DNA of 53,865 nucleotides. It comes from Lachnospiraceae bacterium (GTDB taxonomy: Bacteria; Bacillota; Clostridia; Lachnospirales; Lachnospiraceae). Position numbers and translations under genes: made by a program. Shown in pieces: positions 22,944-31,942 of this stretch. The first letter of the stretch is position 1; the number at the start of each line of letters is the position of its first letter. The notes under the pieces were generated by a model. The model did not search any database, was not told where the DNA came from, and saw only the letters and a program-made list of their open reading frames with translations. Location: NCBI GenBank assembly GCA_015057055.1, contig SVFE01000011.1, positions 1-53,865 on the forward strand, written 5' to 3'.

Positions 22944-23316
22944 CTTCCTCTTCCTTTTTCTCACGAGGTCTGTTTGCTTCCTCGATGAGTTTTGCCATAT
23001 GATTGCCGTATGCAATGGATTTATCCACGTAAAAACGAAGTTCCGGTGTGTTACGAAGATTCAATTTCTTTGCCAACTGGCTTTTCATATAGCCCTCTGC
23101 TCTTTTCAATCCCGCCAACGCCTGGGCTTCCTCTTCTTCCTCGCAAAGCAGGCTGACCCATACTTTACAGGTTTTCAAATCCGGCGCACACTCCACGTCT
23201 ACTACCGAAGTAAACTCCGGAACCCTGGGGTCCTTAATTTCACTGCGGATTACCTCCGCAAGAACCTTCTGGACCTCAGCGTTAATTCGGGTATTTTTTA
23301 CACTATTTTTTCTCAT
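22933..23316 (-). CDS. rbfA: Ribosome-binding factor A
   Basis: RbfA helps late maturation of the 30S subunit. The 127-residue product shows the family features, with RINAEVQKVLAEVIRSEIKD at the start, the KH-like core DLKTCKVWVSLLCEEEEEAQ and the C-terminal TPELRFYVDKSIAYGNHMAKLI. It starts 2 bp after the infB stop codon, with GAGGT about 12 nt upstream, so it likely depends on coupling with infB. Its highly acidic last residues (KKEEEDDI) overlap the nrnA start. Confidence 0.95.
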   Translation of the reverse strand: MRKNSVKNTRINAEVQKVLAEVIRSEIKDPRVPEFTSVVDVECAPDLKTCKVWVSLLCEEEEEAQALAGLKRAEGYMKSQLAKKLNLRNTPELRFYVDKSIAYGNHMAKLIEEANRPREKKEEEDDI

Positions 23317-23318
23317 AC

Positions 23319-26234
23319 TTATCTGGGTACCTCAACCATAATATAAGCTTCTACGATATCAAGCTCCTGCATCTGTTCAAATCCTTCAAATACAAGACCG
23401 CATTCGAACCCTGCTTTTACTTCTTTCACATCATCCTTGAAACGTTTCAGGGAAGCAAGATTTCCTTCGTAAATCTGCTCGCCTTCGCGGCTGATTCGAA
23501 TCTTACATCCTCTCTGGAACATACCGTCAAGAACGAATGCACCGGCGATATTACCGATTGCAGACGCCTTGAAAATCTGACGAACTTCTGCATGACCGAT
23601 TACTTTTTCCTCGAATACAGGATCCAGCATTCCCTTCATGGCAGCCTCAATATCTTCAATTGCCTGGTAGATTACTTTGTACAGACGTACATCTACGCCT
23701 TCCCGCTCAGCGGTCTGTTTTGCCATGGCATCGGGACGAACGTTAAATCCGATAATGATTGCTTCGGAAGCGCTTGCCAAAATAACGTCAGACTCATTGA
23801 TAGCACCTACGCCGCCGTGAATCACCTTAACCACAACTTCCTCATTGGAAAGTTTCAGCAAGGACTGTTTTACTGCTTCTACGCTACCCTGCACATCGGC
23901 TTTGATAATCAGGTTGAGTTCCTTCAGGTTGCCTTCCTGAATCTTGGAGAACAAATCGTCCAAAGACATCTTAGCCTTAGTATCTTCCAATAATTTTGCT
24001 TTATTCTGGGCAATAAAGGTTTCTGCGTAATTCTTAGCCAATTTATCATTGTCATGACAGATGAAAATTTCACCTGCATTGGGAACATCATTAAGACCCA
24101 AAATTTCTACCGGAGTAGACGGACCTGCTTCTTTCACACGTCTTCCCTTATCATCCACCATGGCTCTTACTTTACCATGAGAAGCACCTGCGGAAATAAA
24201 GTCACCTACATGCAAGGTTCCCTTCTGAACCAATACGGTAGCAACCGGACCGCGTCCCTTATCCAATTCCGCTTCAATGACAAGACCTCTTGCCTGACGG
24301 TTCGGATTGGATTTCAATTCCAATACATCTGCGGAAAGGAGTACCATTTCCAATAGTTCTTCGATACCTTCTCCGGTTTTCGCGGATACATTTGCGAAAA
24401 TAGTGGTACCGCCCCAGTCTTCGGAAATCAATTCATATTCCGTAAGTTCCTGTTTTACTCGGTCTACATTAGCACCGGGTTTATCAATCTTATTTACTGC
24501 AACTACGATTTCAATACCTGCCGCTTTCGCATGGTTAATTGCTTCTACGGTCTGGGGCATAACACCGTCGTCCGCTGCAACCACCAGAATTGCGATATCG
24601 GTAGAATTTGCACCACGCATACGCATGGAAGTAAATGCTTCGTGTCCGGGGGTATCCAAAAAGGTCAGTTGCTTTCCGTTTACGTTTACAGTGTAAGCAC
24701 CGATATGCTGGGTAATACCGCCGGCCTCACGGTCGGTAACATGAGTCTTACGAATTGCATCCAAAAGGGAAGTTTTACCGTGGTCAACGTGACCCATAAC
24801 ACAGATAACGGGCGGTCTTTCCACCAAGTTCTCCGGTGCTTCTTCCTCTTCCTTGAGAAGTTCGGCAATAACATCCACCTTTTCTTCTCTTTCGCACATA
24901 ATCTCGTATTCCAAGGCAATTTCCTCTGCTTTCTCAAAAGAAATTTCCTGATTAACCGTTACCATCTCACCCTGCATAAAGAGTTTCTTTACAATTGCAG
25001 AAGGCTGGATTTTCATCTTGTCAGCCAGATCTTTGATGGTGATTTCATCCGGAAGAACAATTACTTTGATATCATCTTCCACCTTTTCCTCTTTTACTTT
25101 TACCGGTTTAATGAAACGGCCGGCCTTGCTGTTTCGGCCTCTTCCCAATGTCATTTCGCCGTCTTCTTCGTAAAGATGGTCTTTTTTGCTCTTCTTATCT
25201 TTGTCCTGAATATTATTACGACGCTTTTCATCATCGCGATGTTTCTCTTCCGGCATCGGCACATCACCGCCAAAGCCCTTTCCTGCGGGCTTGCTGCCGG
25301 GACGCTGGAATCCTCTTTGTGCATCCTGTCCGGGCTTACGGAAGCGATTGTCGCCATTGCCATCTCGTCTGGGGGCGCCGCCTTCGCCTCCTCTGTAGGG
25401 TCTCTGTCCGTCGCGCTGACCGTCTCTGTTTTGTCCGCCGCGGTATCCGCCCTGATTATTCCGATTATCGTAACGATTTTCGCCGTGATTATTTCTGTAA
25501 TCTTCACGTCCCTGGGGTCTGTTTTCGTTTCCGGAGGGCTGCTGTCTTTCCTGTTCGCGGGCTGCACTTTCTCTGCGTGCCTGCTCCTGCGCTGCAAGCA
25601 GAGCCTGTTCTTTCATCTGCTCCTCTTTCTCAGCCTGAAGTCTGCGGTTGGTCACTTCTGCCGCACGGTCAATCATATTGGCTCTGGGACGAATCGGACC
25701 GTTTGGTCTCGCAAAATTGTTATTGTTATTTCCGCGATTGTCGGAATAGTTATTTCCTCCCTGAGGACGATACTGACCGCCACCGTTTCTTCTGTCCCCG
25801 TTGTAATTACGGTTCTGCTGATTACGGTTCTGCTCATTTCCGACAATGATAATATTCTTTTTCTTTAAGCCCGGTTTTTTCGGTGCTTCCGGCTTTGTCT
25901 CAGTCTTTCCTTCCGGCTTTACCTCTTCCTTTCCTTCCGGCTTTGCCTCTTCCTTTCCTTCCGGCTTAGTTTCTTCCATCTTCACTGTTTCCGCCTTGGG
26001 CTTTGCTTCTTCAGTTTTCTTTTCTGTTTCAACGGAAGGCTCATTTTCTTTTGTTGCATCAATCTTCTTAAATCCCATGGAAGCCAATGCCTTTACTACG
26101 ATTTTTTCCTCATCTTCGGAAAGTCCGCTCTGGGCCTTCTTTCCTGCTATGCCGTTTTGTTCCAATATTTCAATTACCTTACTGTTTTCCAAACCGTCAT
26201 ATTCCTTTGTAAAACTGCTAATTCTTTTTGCCAT
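23319..26234 (-). CDS. infB: Translation initiation factor IF-2 with long low-complexity N-terminal region
   Basis: IF-2 delivers initiator tRNA to the 30S subunit. The 971-residue product has an N-terminal IF2_N-like domain (about 1-58). A long low-complexity region (about 62-370) includes KPEGKEE repeats and an Arg/Gly/Asn-rich stretch with [19 protein letters not shown] second IF2_N domain (about 385-430) follows, then the GTPase domain with [11 protein letters not shown] at 481-491, DTPGHEAF and NKIDKPGA, and the C-terminal domains with a normal ending. GGGAGG lies about 10 nt before the ATG. The central operon position is standard; the extended RG/N-rich linker is longer than in most IF-2. 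Confidence 0.97.
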   Translation of the reverse strand: MAKRISSFTKEYDGLENSKVIEILEQNGIAGKKAQSGLSEDEEKIVVKALASMGFKKIDATKENEPSVETEKKTEEAKPKAETVKMEETKPEGKEEAKPEGKEEVKPEGKTETKPEAPKKPGLKKKNIIIVGNEQNRNQQNRNYNGDRRNGGGQYRPQGGNNYSDNRGNNNNNFARPNGPIRPRANMIDRAAEVTNRRLQAEKEEQMKEQALLAAQEQARRESAAREQERQQPSGNENRPQGREDYRNNHGENRYDNRNNQGGYRGGQNRDGQRDGQRPYRGGEGGAPRRDGNGDNRFRKPGQDAQRGFQRPGSKPAGKGFGGDVPMPEEKHRDDEKRRNNIQDKDKKSKKDHLYEEDGEMTLGRGRNSKAGRFIKPVKVKEEKVEDDIKVIVLPDEITIKDLADKMKIQPSAIVKKLFMQGEMVTVNQEISFEKAEEIALEYEIMCEREEKVDVIAELLKEEEEAPENLVERPPVICVMGHVDHGKTSLLDAIRKTHVTDREAGGITQHIGAYTVNVNGKQLTFLDTPGHEAFTSMRMRGANSTDIAILVVAADDGVMPQTVEAINHAKAAGIEIVVAVNKIDKPGANVDRVKQELTEYELISEDWGGTTIFANVSAKTGEGIEELLEMVLLSADVLELKSNPNRQARGLVIEAELDKGRGPVATVLVQKGTLHVGDFISAGASHGKVRAMVDDKGRRVKEAGPSTPVEILGLNDVPNAGEIFICHDNDKLAKNYAETFIAQNKAKLLEDTKAKMSLDDLFSKIQEGNLKELNLIIKADVQGSVEAVKQSLLKLSNEEVVVKVIHGGVGAINESDVILASASEAIIIGFNVRPDAMAKQTAEREGVDVRLYKVIYQAIEDIEAAMKGMLDPVFEEKVIGHAEVRQIFKASAIGNIAGAFVLDGMFQRGCKIRISREGEQIYEGNLASLKRFKDDVKEVKAGFECGLVFEGFEQMQELDIVEAYIMVEVPR
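25890..25975. repeat. 24-bp tandem repeat within infB
   Basis: A 24-bp unit with the core CCTTCCGGCTT recurs about three times and encodes [16 protein letters not shown] and KPEGKTET on the minus strand. It lies in the low-complexity region and is in-frame. Confidence 0.7.
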
Positions 26235-26241
26235 GTACTAT

Positions 26242-26565
26242 CTACCTCCCGTTATTCTTGGAATCCGCTACCAGTTTCTGAATGGATTTTGCAAATCCGG
26301 CATCATTCACTGCAATGGACGCTCGTAATTCTTTTCCAATTGCATGCCCCAGTTTCCCTTTGTCTCCTACACAGACAAGAGGGACATGATAAAAGTTACA
26401 CATATCTCGAAAATTCTTTTTGGTATTATCCGAGGCATCCTCTGCCACCACCACCAAAAAAGTTTTTCCTTCCTTAACACTTTTTTCCGTCATAAATTCT
26501 CCGCTGGCCAGACGCCCTGCATTCTGCGCCAAACCAAGCAACGATAAAATTTTACTTATTTCCAC
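26242..26565 (-). CDS. YlxQ-family L7Ae-like ribosomal/K-turn protein
   Basis: The 107-residue protein is an L7Ae/L30e-fold protein of the YlxQ type that binds kink-turn RNAs. Its features are KILSLLGLAQNAGRLASGEF at the start, FLVVVAEDASDNTKKNF and IGKELRASIAVNDAGFA. I chose a GTG at 26565, ten nt after AAGGAG; an ATG nine bases earlier sits too close to that site. It overlaps the ylxR end by 14 bp and lies 7 bp before infB, the conserved nusA-ylxR-ylxQ-infB order. Confidence 0.9.
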   Translation of the reverse strand: MEISKILSLLGLAQNAGRLASGEFMTEKSVKEGKTFLVVVAEDASDNTKKNFRDMCNFYHVPLVCVGDKGKLGHAIGKELRASIAVNDAGFAKSIQKLVADSKNNGR

Positions 26566-26824
26566 CGGAAGCATACTCCTTTTCCAACGAATCATATACC
26601 TCTTCAGGTATCGCCATCTGAAATGCTCGTTCCAAGCCTTTACTTTTTCTTGCTTTTTTCAGGCACGCGTCACTTTTACAAAGATATGCCCCCCGGCCGT
26701 TTTTTTTGCCGGTCAAATCCAAAGAGATTTCACCTTCTTTGGTTTTGATTACCCGCATCAGCATGGTTTTTTCTTTCATTTCGCCGCAGCCGATACATTT
26801 TCTTTGCGGAATTACTTTTCCCAT
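26552..26824 (-). CDS. YlxR-family RNA-binding protein (DUF448)
   Basis: The 90-residue protein shows the YlxR pattern, with RKCIGCGEMKEKTMLMRVIK at the start, a GRGAYLC loop and a positively charged surface. In structural studies the family looks like a nucleic acid-binding fold, and in some bacteria it influences transcription. It lies between nusA and ylxQ, overlapping the latter by 14 bp. AAAGG is 9 nt before the ATG. Confidence 0.92.
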   Translation of the reverse strand: MGKVIPQRKCIGCGEMKEKTMLMRVIKTKEGEISLDLTGKKNGRGAYLCKSDACLKKARKSKGLERAFQMAIPEEVYDSLEKEYASGGNK

Positions 26825-26869
26825 TACGCGCTACCTTTCTGTCTTATATCTTACTAATGTCACGAAGTT

Positions 26870-28045
26870 TTATTCTTCCTCGGAACCTTCATCAAAGGTT
26901 TCTCCGGCTTCATCGTACTCACCGTCTTCGTACATTTCGTCTTCTTCATAATATTCATAATCGTCATCGCTCATGTAGTCTTCCATACGGAATCCGTATG
27001 CATCCTTCGCCTGAGTTTCGGATTTGATATCAATCTTGTAGTTGGTAAGTTTTGCTGCAAGTCTTGCGTTCTGACCTGCTTTACCGATTGCAAGGCTGAG
27101 CTGATTATCCGGCACAACGACGTTGGCAGTCTTCTCATCCGGGTCTGCAAATACATTGATAATCTGTGCAGGTGAAAGTGCGTTACGAATCAAATTACCG
27201 GGGTTTTCATCCCAGCAAATGATATCGATTTTTTCACCGCGAAGTTCTTTTACAATTGCATTTACTCTGGCTCCGTTAACACCTACGCATGCTCCTACCG
27301 GATCTACATTTTCGTTATTGGAATAAACTGCCATCTTGGTTCTGCTTCCCGCTTCACGGGCAATGCTCTTGATTTCCACCGTACCGTCTTTGATTTCCGT
27401 TACTTCGGATTCAAACAACCGTTTTACCAGTTCCGGATGGGTACGACTTACGGTAATCTTGGATCCCTTCGGTGTACTCTTTACTTCCAAGATGAACACT
27501 TTCAATCTCTGGTTCGGCGCATATTCTTCACCGGCTACCATTTCGGACTCCATCAAAAGACCATCCGCTTTACCAAGATTTACGTTCCAGTTTCTTCCGC
27601 TTCTTCTCTGGATGACACCGGTCATAATATCCCGTTCCTTAGTATGGAACTGGTTATATACCACGTTTCTTTCTTCTTCACGGATTTTCTGTGTAATTAC
27701 GTTCTTTGCATTCTGGGTTGCAATACGACCAAACTCTTTAGAATTTACCTCAATTTCAACCGTTTCCCCAATCTGTACCTCCGGATTGATTTTCTTTGCC
27801 TCATCCAAAGAAATTTCAATCGCCGGATCCATAACATCATCTTCCAGTTCTACAACCTCTTTGGTTGCAATTACATGGAATTCACAAGTATTTTTATCGA
27901 TATCCACACGGATATTATCTGCACTCTTAAAATGATTCTTGCAGGCAGTCACCAAAGAATTGCTGATTGCTTCAAACAGTGCCTCTTTGCTGATTTCCTT
28001 CTCTTTCTCCAAGATATCCAATGCTTCCATTAACTCTTTGTTCAT
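26870..28045 (-). CDS. nusA: Transcription termination/antitermination factor NusA
   Basis: NusA binds RNA polymerase and modulates pausing and termination. The 391-residue product has the N-terminal polymerase-binding domain (about 1-125), an S1 domain (RDIMTGVIQRRSGRNWNVNL, about 139-200) and KH domains (VGACVGVNGARVNAIVKELR and LAIGKAGQNARLAAKLTNYK). It lacks the extra C-terminal acidic repeats of enteric NusA but ends in a very acidic Tyr/Glu/Asp tail (about 350-391). AGGAGG lies about 10 nt before the ATG. It follows rimP in the usual operon. Confidence 0.97.
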   Translation of the reverse strand: MNKELMEALDILEKEKEISKEALFEAISNSLVTACKNHFKSADNIRVDIDKNTCEFHVIATKEVVELEDDVMDPAIEISLDEAKKINPEVQIGETVEIEVNSKEFGRIATQNAKNVITQKIREEERNVVYNQFHTKERDIMTGVIQRRSGRNWNVNLGKADGLLMESEMVAGEEYAPNQRLKVFILEVKSTPKGSKITVSRTHPELVKRLFESEVTEIKDGTVEIKSIAREAGSRTKMAVYSNNENVDPVGACVGVNGARVNAIVKELRGEKIDIICWDENPGNLIRNALSPAQIINVFADPDEKTANVVVPDNQLSLAIGKAGQNARLAAKLTNYKIDIKSETQAKDAYGFRMEDYMSDDDYEYYEEDEMYEDGEYDEAGETFDEGSEEE

Positions 28046-28063
28046 TTTTCCTTTTCCTCCTGA

Positions 28064-28528
28064 TTAAAAATCTAATGCAAGTCGAACCATCGCAATTTTG
28101 GTTCGCTCAAATGTAAGTTCCTTGTCGCCTTCTTCAATCACAATTGACTCTTTTGTGTAAGACTTTAAAATACCGGCAAACTCCTTCTGCCCGTCCCTGG
28201 CTTCAAACAGTTTCAACTCCACCTCTTCGCCGAGACTCTTTTCCAAATGCCGGTCCTTTTTTAACTGTCTGCCAAGTCCCGGACTGCTGACTTCCAAAAT
28301 ATAAGGATCCTTAATAAAATCCGCTTCATCCAATTTATCGGATAGTTCACGACTCACCTTCTCGCAATCTTCTATGGTTACTCCGCCTTCCTTATCAATG
28401 TAGGCTCTAAGATACCAGTCGCTTCCTTCCTTTACATATTCCACATCATAGATTTCCACCTGATGCTTTTGCACAATGTCTTTTAATAATTCTTCCGTTT
28501 TTTCTTCGTATTCTTTTTTACCCGCCAT
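28064..28528 (-). CDS. rimP: Ribosome maturation factor RimP
   Basis: RimP assists 30S subunit maturation. The 154-residue product shows the family hallmark YLRAYIDKEGGVTIEDCEKV followed by SRELSDKLDEADFI and YILEVSSPGLGRQLKKDRHL. AAAGGAG lies 7 nt before the ATG. It is the first gene of the nusA-infB operon. Upstream (28529-28690) is a non-coding stretch with a hairpin from the preceding gene and AT-rich sequence in which I could not define a convincing promoter. Confidence 0.95.
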   Translation of the reverse strand: MAGKKEYEEKTEELLKDIVQKHQVEIYDVEYVKEGSDWYLRAYIDKEGGVTIEDCEKVSRELSDKLDEADFIKDPYILEVSSPGLGRQLKKDRHLEKSLGEEVELKLFEARDGQKEFAGILKSYTKESIVIEEGDKELTFERTKIAMVRLALDF

Positions 28529-28633
28529 TCCTACTCCTTTCCTTCCTGATATTAAACTTTCTGAACATAAAAGTTTTACTGCTCATTTCATTTTTCTGAA
28601 TATGAATGCATATTTTCACTATAAATTTTTTCA

Positions 28634-28664
28634 ATAAAGAAGAGTAGGTTTTCACCTACTCCTT
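28634..28664 (-). terminator. Terminator-like hairpin after the aminopeptidase and small peptide gene
   Basis: GAGTAGG (28642-28648) and CCTACTC (28655-28661) pair; the T-tail TTCTTTATT on the minus strand is moderate. It lies 30 bp past the 29-aa peptide stop codon and before rimP. Confidence 0.6.
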
Positions 28665-28692
28665 CCAAAAATTTCTATTACCATAAGTTACG

Positions 28693-28782
28693 TTAACACT
28701 TTTTACGGGAAAATGCAAGCATTTTCTTTAATAATACATTTTTCATTAACCCAAATGAACTTGCAGGCAATTTACTTTTCAT
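28693..28782 (-). CDS. Small cationic peptide gene (29 aa), unrecognised
   Basis: A 29-codon frame begins with ATG at 28782 and overlaps the last 11 bp of the M18 aminopeptidase gene in another frame. A perfect GGAGGT lies 8 nt upstream, inside the end of the aminopeptidase gene. The peptide begins MKSKLPASSFGLMKNVLL and continues KKMLAFSRKKC, giving nine Lys/Arg, no acidic residues, and an amphipathic helix-like middle. A terminator-like hairpin follows 30 bp later. Translational coupling with the peptidase is likely. The ribosome binding site and placement argue for a real gene. The function is unknown; a signal, leader or antimicrobial-like peptide are possibilities only. Confidence 0.55.
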   Translation of the reverse strand: MKSKLPASSFGLMKNVLLKKMLAFSRKKC

Positions 28783-30100
28783 TGTGATTTACCTCCACGG
28801 TCCATGTTTTTTCGTTTGTTTGTTCCAAATGCATTCCGTAAAAACTGCGAAGTGCCTTTTGCATCTCTGCCACATCCCTTTGCCCTGCCGTCTCATAAGG
28901 GGAATGCATGGCAAGCTGGGCCAGTCCGATATCCACCGTAGGAATCGCTACTTTCGTTGCTGAAATATTTCCAAGGGTTGACCCACCCGGCATATCCGAA
29001 CGGTTTGCATATCGTTGGTATTTCACACCTGTTTTCTCGCAAAGCGTCGTAAAAACACTTCCGGAAAAACCGTCGCTGGAATACCTTTGCGATGCTTGAT
29101 ACTTAATTACCACACCGCCGTTCAGACTGCAGGCATTGTTGCCATCACTAAGTTCCGGCGCATTGGGATGTACGCCATGGGCGTTGTCCGCTGAAACCAG
29201 GAAAGACGAAGCCACCGCCCTGCAATAATCTTCCCGGTTACCGCCGTCTGCCAGAAGAATACGAAGCAGCACATCCTTTAGGAAATCGCTTTCGGCGCCT
29301 TGCCTGGTACCGCTTCCCACTTCCTCATTATCAAAGAGACAAAATATGGGTATTTTATTATCCGCTTCCTTTCCTTCACTTTCCACAAACGCAGAAAGTC
29401 CAAGGTAGGCGCACTCCAAATCATCCAGTCTGGGACCGGAAAGAAACGCGTTTTCATATCCCCAGGTGCTGCATTTCATGGGATTATAAACAAACAAATC
29501 CTTCTCTAAAATGTCATCTTCGTTGCATCCCAGTTTTTCTGCCAAAACCTTATTTAATGCACCCTTTACATTTCCACTTCCCCAAAGCGGTTGCATATCC
29601 ACATGCTTTTTATAGACATAGCCGTTGTTGATTTCTTTGTTCAAATGAACCGCCGCATTGGGAATCAGCAGCATATCTTCTTCAAAACGCACCAGTTTTT
29701 CCGTGATAGTTTCCTTTTCTTTCACAAATACTCTGCCTGCCAGAGAAAGCGGCCGGTCCAGCCAAGGTGCCAGAATCATCCCACCGTAGGGCTCCACCAA
29801 AAGTTTGGTATACTGTTCTCCCACCGAAACCTCCGGATTTTCTTTTACTTTAAAGCAGGGCGAATCGCTATGGGTTGCCACCAGCAAGAACCCCTGCCTG
29901 TTTTTGCGATAACGAAATGCAATCAACGAGGAGGAATTTCTTTTAACGTAATATTTGCCGCCATCCTGAAGCTCCCAAGGATCCCTTTCCGACAGTTCCC
30001 GGTATCCGTTGTCTGCAAGAAGCGCGGACGCATTTTCCACCGCCCAGTAATTGCACGGACTCTCATTGATAAATTTCATCATTTTGTTAATCAGTTCCAT
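28772..30100 (-). CDS. M18-family aspartyl/metallo-aminopeptidase
   Basis: The 442-residue cytoplasmic peptidase belongs to family M18 (ApeB/aspartyl aminopeptidase type), a dodecameric dizinc enzyme removing N-terminal residues. The metal and active-site segments are seen in order: LVATHSDSPCFKVK, GPRLDDLECAYLGL, CLFDNEEVGSGTRQGA, SADNAHGVHPNAPE, and near the end AQLAMHSPYETAG. The ATG at 30100 has GGAGG six nt upstream and is preferred to a GTG four codons earlier. It follows gpmI and its terminator. Its end overlaps a 29-aa peptide gene. Confidence 0.93.
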   Translation of the reverse strand: MELINKMMKFINESPCNYWAVENASALLADNGYRELSERDPWELQDGGKYYVKRNSSSLIAFRYRKNRQGFLLVATHSDSPCFKVKENPEVSVGEQYTKLLVEPYGGMILAPWLDRPLSLAGRVFVKEKETITEKLVRFEEDMLLIPNAAVHLNKEINNGYVYKKHVDMQPLWGSGNVKGALNKVLAEKLGCNEDDILEKDLFVYNPMKCSTWGYENAFLSGPRLDDLECAYLGLSAFVESEGKEADNKIPIFCLFDNEEVGSGTRQGAESDFLKDVLLRILLADGGNREDYCRAVASSFLVSADNAHGVHPNAPELSDGNNACSLNGGVVIKYQASQRYSSDGFSGSVFTTLCEKTGVKYQRYANRSDMPGGSTLGNISATKVAIPTVDIGLAQLAMHSPYETAGQRDVAEMQKALRSFYGMHLEQTNEKTWTVEVNHNEK

Positions 30101-30145
30101 TTTCCCCTCCACTTTCCTACCTTTATTTTTCCCGGAAATTTTCCT

Positions 30146-30188
30146 GCAAAAAACCTCCGCATTCGCTATTTTACGAACCGGAGGTTTC
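30146..30188 (-). terminator. Terminator after gpmI
   Basis: AAACCTCCG (30151-30159) and CGGAGGTTT (30179-30187) form a 9-bp stem, extended by inner TTCG/CGAA pairs, followed by a T-run on the minus strand. Confidence 0.9.
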
Positions 30189-30196
30189 TGTACAAT

Positions 30197-31741
30197 TTAT
30201 TTACGCACAAGCAAGGACTTTCCGGTCATTTCTACCGGCTGTTCTTTACCCATAATCTCAATCATGGTCGGAATAATGTCCGCAAGGCATCCGCCTTCAC
30301 GAAGTGTATATGCCTCATCATAATTTACAAGGATAAACGGAACCGGATTGGTGGTATGAGCAGTAAACGGTTCTCCTGTTTCATAATCCACAAGCTGCTC
30401 TGCATTACCGTGGTCCGCGCAGATAAACATTGCACCGCCGTTTTCTTTAATCGCTTCCACAGCTCTTCCTACGCACTCATCCACTGCTTCTACTGCCTTG
30501 ATTGCAGCGCCTTCCACACCGGTATGACCTACCATGTCAGGGTTAGCAAAGTTAATGATAATCACATCATAGGTACCGCCCTTAATTGCTTCTACCAGCT
30601 TATCGCACACACCGTATGCGCTCATTTCCGGCTTCAAATCATAGGTTGCCACTTCCTTGGGAGAAGGAACAAGCACGCGGTCTTCACCGGCATTGGGTTC
30701 TTCCACACCGCCGTTAAAGAAGAAGGTTACATGGGCATATTTTTCTGTCTCTGCAATTCTTGCCTGAGTCATATTATTTGCTGCAAGCCATTCGCCAAAC
30801 GTATTGGTTACTGCAATCTTGTGGAATGCAACGTCTTTGTTGGGAATGGTAGGGTCATAATCAGAGAAGCATACAAACGTGGTATCCAATCTCTTCTCTC
30901 TTGCAAATCCGCTAAAATCATTGTCACAGAATGCTCTGGTAATTTCTCTTGCACGGTCCGGACGGAAGTTAAAGAACACTACGGAATCGCCGTCCTGGAT
31001 GGTAGCTACCGGAGCGCCGCCTTCCATGACTACGGAAGGTTTTACGAACTCATCATATTCCTCTTTGTCATAGGAATTCTGAATTGCTTCTGCTGCGCTG
31101 TTTGCAGTTATGCCTTCGCCCTTAGTAAGCGCAAGATACGCTTTTTCCACACGGTCGTAGTTATTGTCACGGTCCATTGCATAATAACGTCCTGTTACGG
31201 AAGCGATTTTACCCACACCGATTTTTGCCATTTCTTCTTCCAATGCAATGGCAAAATCCTTACCACTGGCAGGCGGAGTATCACGTCCGTCCAAGAAGCA
31301 GTGTACAAAAACCTTGGACAAATTATTCTTCTTGCAAAGTTCCAAAAGACCATATAAATGGGTATTGTGGCTGTGTACACCACCGTCGGACAAAAGTCCG
31401 AACATATGAAATGCGGAATCATTCTTCTTACAGTTCTCTACCGCTTTCAAAAGTGCGGGATTTTCAAAGAAAGTTCCGTCCTGGATTTCTTTTGTAATTC
31501 TGGTGAGTTCCTGGTAAACAATTCTTCCGGCACCCATATTAAGATGTCCGACTTCAGAGTTACCCATCTGACCTTCCGGAAGACCGACTGCCATACCGCT
31601 GGCATTGCCCTTTACGAAAGGATATTCCTTCATAAGGCGGTCCATAACGGGAGTCTTTGCCTGCGCTACCGCATTGCCGTTGTCTTTTTCATTCAAGCCG
31701 TAGCCATCCAAAATCATAAGCACTGTTGTTTTCTTACTCAT
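30197..31741 (-). CDS. gpmI: 2,3-bisphosphoglycerate-independent phosphoglycerate mutase
   Basis: GpmI interconverts 3- and 2-phosphoglycerate using two Mn2+ ions. The 514-residue product has the alkaline-phosphatase-fold start VLMILDGYGLNEKDNGNAV, the catalytic Ser62 in GQMGNSEVGHLNMGAG, HSHNTHLYGLL, and the metal-binding C-terminal segments NFANPDMVGHTG and CADHGNAEQ. The length matches the family. AAAGGAG lies 10 nt before the ATG. It has its own promoter (31802-31830) and terminator, so it is independent of the tpiA unit. It completes the lower glycolysis set gap, pgk, tpiA, gpmI seen here. Confidence 0.97.
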   Translation of the reverse strand: MSKKTTVLMILDGYGLNEKDNGNAVAQAKTPVMDRLMKEYPFVKGNASGMAVGLPEGQMGNSEVGHLNMGAGRIVYQELTRITKEIQDGTFFENPALLKAVENCKKNDSAFHMFGLLSDGGVHSHNTHLYGLLELCKKNNLSKVFVHCFLDGRDTPPASGKDFAIALEEEMAKIGVGKIASVTGRYYAMDRDNNYDRVEKAYLALTKGEGITANSAAEAIQNSYDKEEYDEFVKPSVVMEGGAPVATIQDGDSVVFFNFRPDRAREITRAFCDNDFSGFAREKRLDTTFVCFSDYDPTIPNKDVAFHKIAVTNTFGEWLAANNMTQARIAETEKYAHVTFFFNGGVEEPNAGEDRVLVPSPKEVATYDLKPEMSAYGVCDKLVEAIKGGTYDVIIINFANPDMVGHTGVEGAAIKAVEAVDECVGRAVEAIKENGGAMFICADHGNAEQLVDYETGEPFTAHTTNPVPFILVNYDEAYTLREGGCLADIIPTMIEIMGKEQPVEMTGKSLLVRK

Positions 31742-31801
31742 TATTATTTGCTCCTTTAATTTATCGTATTCAGGCCGTTCGCCTGTTGGTTACCGCAATA
31801 A

Positions 31802-31830
31802 ATTATACCCCATTTTCCGGTTAGTCGCAA
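31802..31830 (-). promoter_or_regulatory. gpmI promoter
   Basis: On the minus strand TTGCGA (31825-31830), a 17-bp spacer and TATAAT (31802-31807). Confidence 0.7.
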
Positions 31831-31879
31831 CAAATTTTGTGGAAAAGCATAAATTTGCAAACAACGCAAAATATAGAAT

Positions 31880-31917
31880 TAGAAAAACGTCCCACTGTAT
31901 CAAACAATGGGACGTTC
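31880..31917 (-). terminator. Terminator after tpiA
   Basis: AACGTCCCA (31886-31894) and TGGGACGTT (31908-31916) form a 9-bp stem with additional inner pairs and a T-run on the minus strand. Confidence 0.9.
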
Positions 31918-31942
31918 TCAACATAAAATTCTTTGTTTTAGA

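Noticed and set aside
24531-25868. A 445-codon plus-strand frame, and another at 25148-25849
   Set aside because: Both are antisense shadows of infB, caused by its codon usage and the repetitive RG/N-rich region; the true frame has GTPase motifs and a proper start.
29591-31357. A 588-codon open frame on the plus strand
   Set aside because: It lies antisense to the aminopeptidase and gpmI genes, is rich in Phe, His, Arg and Cys as expected from a mirrored frame, and has no ribosome binding site or recognisable domain.
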